Origin: Salinimonas iocasae
GTDB taxonomy: Bacteria > Pseudomonadota > Gammaproteobacteria > Enterobacterales > Alteromonadaceae
Assembly: GCF_006228385.1 (NCBI RefSeq)
Contig: NZ_CP039852.1
Span: 1,302,001-1,366,000 of the forward strand
Direction: 5' to 3'
Length of the DNA: 64,000 bases
The notes beneath the pieces are model-generated. The model searched no databases. It had not been told where the DNA came from and saw nothing but the letters and a program-made list of their open reading frames with translations. The translations under genes and the position numbers were made by a program. How positions within the stretch are numbered: position 1 is the first letter of the stretch; each line of letters opens with the position of its first letter. Shown one piece after another: positions 57,692 to 64,000 of this stretch.

Positions 57692-59593
57692 ATGTTGATG
57701 AATCAAAAGCGTGCTATGCAAGCTTTAGTCATGGTGTCAGGTGGTTTGGTAAGTCACGCGGCAATGGCGGCGGTATGTCAAAACCCTACACCGGTCTGGC
57801 AAGACGAGTTCAATGGAACAGAACTTGATACCAGTAAATGGGAAGTAATGCTGGGAGATGGTTGCAGCTACGGAATATGTGGCTGGGGAAACAATGAACT
57901 GCAGAGCTACCAGGCAGAAAACCTGACAGTTGCTGATGGTAAATTGACGATAACTGCCAAAAAGCAGCGCGTGAAAGGCAGCCAGTATACATCTGGCCGT
58001 ATTCGTACGGCGAATATGCCGAACGGTGGTGAATGGACCCACGGACGTTTCGAAGCCAGTATTAAACTTCCTACCGGAACAGGTATGTGGCCTGCTTTCT
58101 GGATGTTGCCTACCGACCCTGCTGAGGGCTGGCCAATGAGTGGTGAGATCGACATTCTTGAAGCCACGGGTCAGGCCGATATGATTGCGTTTGGAACAAT
58201 TCATTACGGCAACGCATACCCTGATAATGAGTGGACCAGTGGACGAATCATCAAACAGCCTGACCGTTGGTCAGACGGATTTCATGAGTACGCGGTAGAG
58301 TGGGAGCCTAATGAGATTCGTTGGTATGTAGATGATATTCTTTATTCAGTTAAAACCCCCGATGATTTGAGTGATCCAGCGTTCTGGACATTCGAAAATT
58401 ATAGTTATCACTTCCTGCTTAATATGGCTGTGGGTGGCAGCATCGGTGGTGTCGTTGATGACTCTCAGCTTCCGCAAACCATGGAAGTCGATTATGTACG
58501 CGTTTACGACTTCGGACAGCCTTCGCTTTCAGGTCCGCACATTGTCGATGCAAATTCTCAGAGTACTTACCAGATTGTTGATGAGGCGGGTACCGGAAGT
58601 AGCTACAGCTGGAATTCACCTACACAACAAACATCTTCAACAAACAGTCTGACTGTAGACTGGGCGGAGCAAGGCGGCACGGTAACAGCTGATATTACCA
58701 ATAGTTGTGGTACCAGCACAGTTGCGATGGATGTTCACGTACTACCTGTTTTAACTACAGACCATGTGCTGGATGACTTTGAAACAGACGGCGACCTCAC
58801 AATTACCAGTTGGGAAGGTCAGTATAACGAGGTTCCTAACCCTGTATCGGACACTGTAAACAGCTCGCCAACGGCGCTGGAATATGTCAGAAGTAGTGCA
58901 TCATTGTACGATGTTATAGCAGGTACTACACCGGTTATTACTGATGCTGGTCCGTTGATCGCTGGTAATGAAGCTTTCTATATGGACGTTTACATGCCGG
59001 TTCCCTCTGAGCAGGAAATTCTAATTCAGCTGGAGGACAGCAGCCAGGCTACGCCGGATAACTATCCAACAGGCCGTCATTCTAAGTTTATTGCTCATAC
59101 TGAAGCAGTATCAGGCTGGCAACGTCTTAAATTCATTCTTGAGGACCGCGTTGATGGTGGAACAACGGACACTGATGTAGATACAGTTGTTATCCTTATC
59201 GCGCCGAACAGCAACAACGGCGACACATATTATCTAGATAATATGGCGATATATGGCGCCGATAGCGGTACTCAGGAACCTGCAGGTACTTCGGCTGTCG
59301 TTAGTGATGTAGTCACCACAACAGTTAGCGCGGGCAAAGGTGTGAAAAGCGGTCAGGCAACCGTGACCGTTGTTGACAACACCGGCTCACCCGTTGAAGG
59401 GGCAACCGTCACCGGTCAGTTTACCGGCGATTGGAATGAGTCTGCCAACGGTGTCACTGATGCAAATGGCGTTGTGGTATTTACGACGTCGACTGCACTG
59501 TCCGGAAAGGTCACTGCAAACTTCTGTGTAGACGGTGTACAAAGCAGTCTGACCTTTGATGCTGCTAACAGCACTGGTATGTGTACACAATAA
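57692..59593 (+). CDS. Secreted GH16 laminarinase with accessory domains
   Basis: The 633-residue protein is an endo-beta-1,3-glucanase for algal laminarin. After a signal peptide (cleavage near AAMAA), the GH16 domain (about 30-265) carries the catalytic GEIDILEATG with nucleophile E152, D154 and acid/base E157, and the substrate-groove motifs GCGWGNNELQ-like (CGWGNNELQSY) and MWPAFWMLP. An Ig/PKD-like domain follows (about 270-345), then a beta-rich domain (about 350-505; VLDDFETDGD, GNEAFYMDVYMPVP, GDTYYLDNMAIYG) that may bind glycan, and a C-terminal Ig-like domain (about 515-625; GSPVEGATVTGQF, ANGVTDANGVVVFTT). The start at 57692 has AAGG 7 bases before it. Confidence 0.92.
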   Translation: MLMNQKRAMQALVMVSGGLVSHAAMAAVCQNPTPVWQDEFNGTELDTSKWEVMLGDGCSYGICGWGNNELQSYQAENLTVADGKLTITAKKQRVKGSQYTSGRIRTANMPNGGEWTHGRFEASIKLPTGTGMWPAFWMLPTDPAEGWPMSGEIDILEATGQADMIAFGTIHYGNAYPDNEWTSGRIIKQPDRWSDGFHEYAVEWEPNEIRWYVDDILYSVKTPDDLSDPAFWTFENYSYHFLLNMAVGGSIGGVVDDSQLPQTMEVDYVRVYDFGQPSLSGPHIVDANSQSTYQIVDEAGTGSSYSWNSPTQQTSSTNSLTVDWAEQGGTVTADITNSCGTSTVAMDVHVLPVLTTDHVLDDFETDGDLTITSWEGQYNEVPNPVSDTVNSSPTALEYVRSSASLYDVIAGTTPVITDAGPLIAGNEAFYMDVYMPVPSEQEILIQLEDSSQATPDNYPTGRHSKFIAHTEAVSGWQRLKFILEDRVDGGTTDTDVDTVVILIAPNSNNGDTYYLDNMAIYGADSGTQEPAGTSAVVSDVVTTTVSAGKGVKSGQATVTVVDNTGSPVEGATVTGQFTGDWNESANGVTDANGVVVFTTSTALSGKVTANFCVDGVQSSLTFDAANSTGMCTQ

Positions 59594-59624
59594 AGTTCTT
59601 TGTATGTGTCTCCCATGACATAGC

Positions 59625-59660
59625 AAAAAAGGCTTACCAGTTCTGGTAAGCCTTTTCTTT
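59625..59660. terminator. Strong terminator between laminarinase and CFA-like gene
   Basis: AAAAGGCTTACCAG pairs with CTGGTAAGCCTTTT around a two-base TT centre, giving a 14-bp stem followed by a T-rich tail. It lies 33 bases after the laminarinase stop and 36 before the end of the opposite cfa-like gene, so it can serve both. Confidence 0.93.
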
Positions 59661-59695
59661 ATCAATTCCCTAAACCTTCCAATAAAGTATTGTAC

Positions 59696-60952
59696 CTAAC
59701 CGCGGACAATAGGAAGCTTGCAACCCGGCTTAGTTATTACCAGCTGCACGGCACTGATAGCACGTTCCAGAAAACCACCCTCACAGTATTTTAGGTAGTA
59801 GGTCCACATTCTGGCGAATCGCTCGTCATAACCATCAGCCATTAATGCCTCTTTTGCACTGATAAAACCTTCGTACCAATCGTCCAGGGTTTTGGCATAA
59901 TCAAGGCCGATATCCTGTAAATCGCGAACCATCAGGTCACTATAGCGCTTCAAATGGTCACTAATGACCAGCTGAGAGGGTAAGAAACCGCCGGGAAAGA
60001 TATATTTCTGGATAAAATCAACACTGTCTGCATAGCTGTCAAAGCGTCTGTCATCAATGGTGATTGATTGGAGAGCCATGATACCGTCGTCTTTTAGTAA
60101 ACTACTGCACTTCTGGAAAAAATTACCGAGATACTTCTTACCGACCGCTTCAATCATCTCTACAGAAACCAGCTTGTCATACTTACCTGTCAAATCACGA
60201 TAATCGTTTTTAAGCAGTGTGATCTTATCTTTCAGCCCCTCTTTTTCAACCCAGGCCTCAGCATAAGCATATTGTTCTTCAGAAATGGTCGTTGTCGTAA
60301 CGTGGCAGCCGTAATATTTAGCTGCGAAAATAGCCATGCCACCCCAGCCAGTGCCTATTTCAAGCAGATGGTCGGTTTCTTTTAACTGAAGTTTATTGCA
60401 AAGCGCCCGTAACTTGTAATGCTGAGCATCAGCCAAACTGGTGTGTGGGTCGGGGTAGATTGCTGATGAGTACATCATCGTTTCATCAAGGAAACGTGTG
60501 TAGAGCTTATTCCCCAGATCGTAATGTGCTTCAATATTCTTTTTCGCCTGGGTGGCGTGATTACGGCGAGTAAAGTGCTGAACCTTGTGCAGAGGCATCG
60601 TGAGCCATTTAAACTTGTTTTCCCACGCGTCCAGAAAAGGTAGATTCCGGGCAAATATCCTGATAACAGATGTAAGATCAGGCGTTTCCCATAATCCATC
60701 CATGTAAGTTTCGCCGGCAGCGATACTGCCGCCAAATAATAAGTGCCGATAAGCTTCGATTGACTGAATATCAATCGTCGCTTTGAGGGTGTCTTCCGGA
60801 TCGCCGAATCGGGCAATAGTATGCCCTTGTTCAGCAATTTTCATGTGGCCCTGGGGCAGGGCAGACATAACCTTTAAAAATGCTGTGCGGCTCGCTCTGT
60901 CAATCAGCGACCCTGCCTGTAGCATCGTTACTGCAGATTCTCCATGCGACAT
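59696..60952 (-). CDS. Cyclopropane-fatty-acid synthase-like methyltransferase
   Basis: This 418-residue SAM methyltransferase has the Cfa fold: a helical N-terminal part and a Rossmann domain with LLEIGTGWGGMAIFAAKYYG (SAM), TISEEQYAYAE, SVEMIEAVGKKYLGNFF and KYIFPGGFLPS. The catalytic bicarbonate site is altered. E. coli Cfa uses C139, E239, H266, I268 and Y317; here the first is serine (MMYSSAIY) and the third is glutamine (ALQSIT), while the Glu, Ile and Tyr remain. This suggests methylation without cyclopropane closure, as in furan fatty acid (UfaM-type) synthesis. It is last in a minus-strand operon. Confidence 0.82.
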   Translation of the reverse strand: MSHGESAVTMLQAGSLIDRASRTAFLKVMSALPQGHMKIAEQGHTIARFGDPEDTLKATIDIQSIEAYRHLLFGGSIAAGETYMDGLWETPDLTSVIRIFARNLPFLDAWENKFKWLTMPLHKVQHFTRRNHATQAKKNIEAHYDLGNKLYTRFLDETMMYSSAIYPDPHTSLADAQHYKLRALCNKLQLKETDHLLEIGTGWGGMAIFAAKYYGCHVTTTTISEEQYAYAEAWVEKEGLKDKITLLKNDYRDLTGKYDKLVSVEMIEAVGKKYLGNFFQKCSSLLKDDGIMALQSITIDDRRFDSYADSVDFIQKYIFPGGFLPSQLVISDHLKRYSDLMVRDLQDIGLDYAKTLDDWYEGFISAKEALMADGYDERFARMWTYYLKYCEGGFLERAISAVQLVITKPGCKLPIVRG

Positions 60953-60960
60953 AATAATTC

Positions 60961-61686
60961 CTAACTATCCGGGTGCGAATAAACAGGCGTCCGCTTAAGC
61001 CAGAGCTTAAGGGCCTGCCAGTAAATCCCAAATACGGTCTTTATTGTCATACTTGGGGTTTTCAAAAGTGCCTGACGCAATGTCTTTGAGTTTAACGTTA
61101 CCCGGGACATCGTCAGTCCGGCACTGAAATCTTTTTGCTGCTGATGGCAATCCATACGCATGGCAAACGTTTTGTCAGGTTGTTCAATATGCCATTTATA
61201 TTGCATATCCATAGGGTTGAAGGGCGATACGTGAAAAGCTTTTGGCGTATCTTCCTGCGCCTTTAAATCTACCCAGTAATAATGCCGTTCGTTCCAGGGG
61301 GTGTTGGATACTTCAGCCAGCATATGGCTAAAGTTATTATCACCTTCACACCTGACGAAATAAAAATTGACCGGACTAAAATACAGACCAAGCATACGTA
61401 ACTGACCCAACAGGAAAACATCACCTGTCAGTCGGGGTCCTCCAACAGAAACGATTTTATTCAATACCGCAGTACGGATATCCTCGTTTTCATCACCAAC
61501 GTAATCAGATCTACGAAATTGAACAAGAGACCGATGCGTTGATGAAAAATGTTTAACCTTTTCATCAAGTTGGTCAAGTTCTTTTAGATCAAGCCAGAAC
61601 AAAAAAATGGCGTATTTAAACCGGTGCCGGGTAGGTGCGAACCGTTCATGATAAACGGTCCCGTGATAGATGCCACTGGCAGTCAC
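60961..61686 (-). CDS. DUF1365 family protein
   Basis: The 241-residue protein matches DUF1365: [21 protein letters not shown] at the N-terminus, [20 protein letters not shown] and [17 protein letters not shown] in the middle, then [17 protein letters not shown]. The family's biochemical function is not established. It nearly always lies between an FAD-dependent oxidoreductase and a Cfa-like gene, as here, with a 4-base overlap upstream and 8 bases before the cfa-like start. A role in fatty-acyl modification of phospholipids is inferred. Confidence 0.88.
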   Translation of the reverse strand: MTASGIYHGTVYHERFAPTRHRFKYAIFLFWLDLKELDQLDEKVKHFSSTHRSLVQFRRSDYVGDENEDIRTAVLNKIVSVGGPRLTGDVFLLGQLRMLGLYFSPVNFYFVRCEGDNNFSHMLAEVSNTPWNERHYYWVDLKAQEDTPKAFHVSPFNPMDMQYKWHIEQPDKTFAMRMDCHQQQKDFSAGLTMSRVTLNSKTLRQALLKTPSMTIKTVFGIYWQALKLWLKRTPVYSHPDS

Positions 61687-62945
61687 AGTGATTCACCAAA
61701 GCGTTTAGCCACATCCAGTGCGCTTTTGACACCATCCTCATGAAAGCCGTTATACCAATACGCCCCGCAAAAGTGCAGGTTATCCCGGCCGCAAATTTCA
61801 CTGCGTCTGCGTTGGGCATCTACCATTTTCTGACTGTATTGCGGATGCGCATACTGATACTTACCCAAAACTTTCCCGGGACTAATCTCAGCGGTGTTAT
61901 TCAACGTGACACAAAATGTGGTATCGCTGGACAGTCGTTGCAGAATATTCATATCGTAGGTCACTGTAGCGGGGGCTTTGGCTTCATCCTTATCTTCTGT
62001 CAGCAGGTAGTTCCAGCTCGCCCAGGCGAGTTGTCTCTTAGGGAGTTGGCCGGTATCAGTGTGCAGTACAACATCATTGTTGGCATAAGGGATATTCCCC
62101 AGTATTTGCTGGTGGGCAGCGCTGGGGTGCGCCAGCATTTTCAATGCCTGATCACTGTGACAGGCAAAAATAACCTGATCGTAGTATCTTTCATCATTTT
62201 GCGTTTTTACCGCCCAGCGGTGGTCGCGTTTTTCTACCCGCCTTACTGCTGATGAAAGTCTGATTCGGTCTTTGAAGCCTGCTGTCAGAGGCGCAATATA
62301 CGATGACGAGCCGCCTTTGAGGGTATACCACTGTGGTCGGTTTGTGATGTTCAGCAGTCCGTGATTGTTGAAAAACTGAAGGAAGAATTTCAAAGGAAAA
62401 GCCCGTGTTTGTTCCAGGCTTGCTGACCAGATGGCGGCGCACATGGGCAAGATATAGAAATTAGCGAAATCATCACTTAATCCTAATTCCTGGATAAAGC
62501 CAAACAGCGTTTTATCGGCTGTGTCACGACCTTCTTTGAGGTGCTTTTTACAGGCTTTGTTAAAAGCAACGATATCTCTGACAATTCGCCAGAATCTTGG
62601 TCGAGCCAAATTGCGGCGCTGAGCAAAAAGTGTATTAAGTGTATTACCGTTATATTCAATGTTGGACTTGGGCGCCTGAACGGAAAAGCTCATTTCCGTG
62701 GGCTGCGTTTCTACCTCAAGACGTTCCATAAGCTTTATGAAGTTTGGATAGGTCCAGTCATTAAAAACAATAAAGCCTGTATCAATAGCATACTGTTGGT
62801 TATCAACGGTTACGTTTTTAGTTGCAGTATGACCGCCAATATAGTCATTAGCTTCATACACGGTAATATCGTGGTGGCGTTGAAGCAGATACGCGCAGGT
62901 TAGACCGGAAATTCCTGTTCCGATAATGGCAACCTTTTGATTCAT
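61683..62945 (-). CDS. FAD-dependent amine-oxidase-like oxidoreductase
   Basis: The 420-residue protein has an N-terminal FAD-binding fold ([19 protein letters not shown]...[12 protein letters not shown]), [15 protein letters not shown], the substrate-side motif [18 protein letters not shown], and a C-terminal FAD motif ([24 protein letters not shown]). This is the COG2907 type found with DUF1365 and Cfa-like genes. In the furan fatty acid pathway a flavin desaturase of this kind (UfaD) is reported; assigning that role here is inference. It lies 11 bases after the SDR gene and overlaps DUF1365 by 4. Confidence 0.85.
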   Translation of the reverse strand: MNQKVAIIGTGISGLTCAYLLQRHHDITVYEANDYIGGHTATKNVTVDNQQYAIDTGFIVFNDWTYPNFIKLMERLEVETQPTEMSFSVQAPKSNIEYNGNTLNTLFAQRRNLARPRFWRIVRDIVAFNKACKKHLKEGRDTADKTLFGFIQELGLSDDFANFYILPMCAAIWSASLEQTRAFPLKFFLQFFNNHGLLNITNRPQWYTLKGGSSSYIAPLTAGFKDRIRLSSAVRRVEKRDHRWAVKTQNDERYYDQVIFACHSDQALKMLAHPSAAHQQILGNIPYANNDVVLHTDTGQLPKRQLAWASWNYLLTEDKDEAKAPATVTYDMNILQRLSSDTTFCVTLNNTAEISPGKVLGKYQYAHPQYSQKMVDAQRRRSEICGRDNLHFCGAYWYNGFHEDGVKSALDVAKRFGESL

Positions 62946-62956
62946 TTTTGCTCTCT

Positions 62957-63673
62957 TTATTTATTTCGCATAGAAAGTGATAATCTTCGCTGCACGGCAG
63001 TGGGCAGAATATGCATGAACCGCATAATCCAACCAAATACGGTTGGGAAGAAAATAGTTTGATGATTCTTCTCGATGCCATGCAAGAGATCTCTGGCGGC
63101 CCGGTCCACCTTTATCATCATGGGCATATCAAAATCGTTTTTATCTGTCAGTGGCGTTTCAACAAACCCGGGTGACACCGCCTGAACTTTTACACCTTTA
63201 TCCCACAGGTCGACTTCTAACGATTTAGTGAAATAATGTAGCGCCGCTTTAGACGAGCCATAAGCTTCTGTTCGGGTAAAAGGAAGCAGTCTGGCCATAC
63301 TATCTACGACAACCAGTTTCTTTCCTTTGTTTAGCTTAGGCAGTAATCCGTTTACGCAATTGACTACACCAAAAAAGTTCGCCTCGAATACACGACGGAA
63401 CATTTCGGTTTCAAATTCTTCGATATCTACGTATTCGCAGGTACCGGCATTTAACACCGCTATATCGAAATCACAGGTACTCAGAGCATTATAGGTGGCA
63501 TTCTTGTCACTCACATCAAACTGTAAAGGACTGATATTGTCATGGTGACTTAACTCGTCAAGCTTGTCCTGATTGCGACCACACGCGATTATCTGATAGC
63601 CCTGGTCAGCTGCATGCTGAGCCAGTGCTTCGCCGATACCTGAGGTGGCACCAGTTATTAACATAGTGGTCAT
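62957..63673 (-). CDS. Short-chain dehydrogenase/reductase
   Basis: The 238-residue SDR has the cofactor motif TGATSGIG (10-ish), NAG (NAGTCEY), the catalytic serine (VVDSMARLLPF) and YGSSKAALHYF (YxxxK), followed by VSPGFVETPL. NADPH or NADH use is expected; the substrate is unknown. It overlaps the upstream NTF2-like gene by 4 bases (ATGA) and is part of the lipid-modification operon. Confidence 0.88.
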   Translation of the reverse strand: MTTMLITGATSGIGEALAQHAADQGYQIIACGRNQDKLDELSHHDNISPLQFDVSDKNATYNALSTCDFDIAVLNAGTCEYVDIEEFETEMFRRVFEANFFGVVNCVNGLLPKLNKGKKLVVVDSMARLLPFTRTEAYGSSKAALHYFTKSLEVDLWDKGVKVQAVSPGFVETPLTDKNDFDMPMMIKVDRAARDLLHGIEKNHQTIFFPTVFGWIMRFMHILPTAVQRRLSLSMRNK

Positions 63674-64000
63674 TGCGCCAGTTTCCTTTTAATTTTCATC
63701 ACTAACCAACCGACGACAGGGACATGCTCATAGACCATTTCGCCAAGATCGTAATAGTCGCGATGGTAGTAAAATCCAGACGCGCCTTCTTTTAATAGGG
63801 TAGTACCGTCCAGATGAATCGTCTTGCGCGGCGTGTTGAGCTCTAGTGTCATATGCCAGGTCAGCACAGCTGTCACACCATCATTGTTCGTATCGCAAGG
63901 AATGGTGTTGGTGATATCAAACTTACACGACCTTGCGTTTTCATTAAGTTTTGAAAAATATGCCTCAACGCTATCTCGACCCTTGTGCCGCTGAATAGGG
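63670..64000 (-). CDS. NTF2/SnoaL-like protein, partial at right edge
   Basis: The minus-strand frame is open from the right edge to a TGA at 63670, about 109 residues. It reads as a SnoaL/NTF2-like fold: YFSKLNENARSCKFDITNTI, DGVTAVLTWHMTLEL, LDGTTLLKE, and a C-terminal YHRDYYDLGEMVYEHVPVVG. The N-terminus is outside the window. A GTG at 63876 is internal and not the start. NTF2-like genes commonly open the SDR/FAD/DUF1365/Cfa operon. Confidence 0.75.
   Translation of the reverse strand, partial: PIQRHKGRDSVEAYFSKLNENARSCKFDITNTIPCDTNNDGVTAVLTWHMTLELNTPRKTIHLDGTTLLKEGASGFYYHRDYYDLGEMVYEHVPVVGWLVMKIKRKLAQ

Noticed and set aside
57574..57828. 84-codon frame before and within the laminarinase
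   Set aside because: It spans the promoter/operator and reads out of frame through the signal peptide of a gene with catalytic motifs.

Overview
The window is a compact stretch of a gammaproteobacterial chromosome, most likely from a marine Alteromonadales (Alteromonas-like) bacterium. The grounds are the gene content and order: rpsT-murJ-ribF-ileS-lspA-fkpB-ispH beside type IV minor pilins, nadB/rpoE-rseABC-lepA-lepB-rnc-era, nrdR-ribDE-ribBA-ribH-nusB-thiL-pgpA/dxs-ispA-xseB, sodium-type motor genes pomAB, and a secreted laminarinase. No rRNA, tRNA, CRISPR array, insertion sequence or prophage was seen. Product names rest on reading motifs and recalled family sequences; no database search was run.

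Layout. 1-2.1 kb: a possible small-membrane-gene edge, a secreted small protein and dapE. 2.15-4.7 kb (minus): an OlsF-like bifunctional acyltransferase with an LpxH-like phosphoesterase. 4.8-12.9 kb: rpsT, murJ, ribF, ileS, lspA, fkpB, ispH. 13-16 kb: five minor-pilin genes without pilY1. 16.2-19 kb: nadE-glnB, slyD, ygfZ. 19.1-20.7 kb: sdhE-ygfX-MaoC-like. 20.7-31.3 kb: nadB divergent from rpoE-rseABC, then lepA-lepB-rnc-era-pdxH-tatD. 31.2-37.4 kb: smp/serB, a large double-PilZ protein, radA and a small PilZ protein. 37.6-40.6 kb: ettA and a stand-alone lpxD. 40.7-47.9 kb: glyA, nrdR and the riboflavin/nusB/thiL/pgpA cluster. 47.9-51.1 kb (minus): dxs, ispA, xseB. 51.3-53 kb: pomAB. 53.3-57.5 kb: an iron-uptake operon. 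57.7-59.6 kb: a GH16 laminarinase. 59.7-64 kb (minus): an NTF2-like/SDR/FAD oxidase/DUF1365/CFA-like lipid-modification operon that runs off the right edge.

How it fits together. Most genes are housekeeping: isoprenoid (dxs, ispA, ispH), flavin (ribF, ribD, ribE, ribBA-like, ribH), NAD (nadB, nadE), envelope stress (rpoE-rseABC) and protein export (lepB, lspA). Four regulatory sites can be read directly: a sigma-E-like promoter before rpoE, a sigma-28-like promoter before pomAB, a Fur box before the TonB receptor, and a LacI-family operator inside the laminarinase promoter. The accessory parts most worth attention are the two lipid-modification loci (OlsF-like, and CFA-like with altered bicarbonate-site residues), the unusual minor-pilin set, and the laminarinase with its unassigned C-terminal domains.
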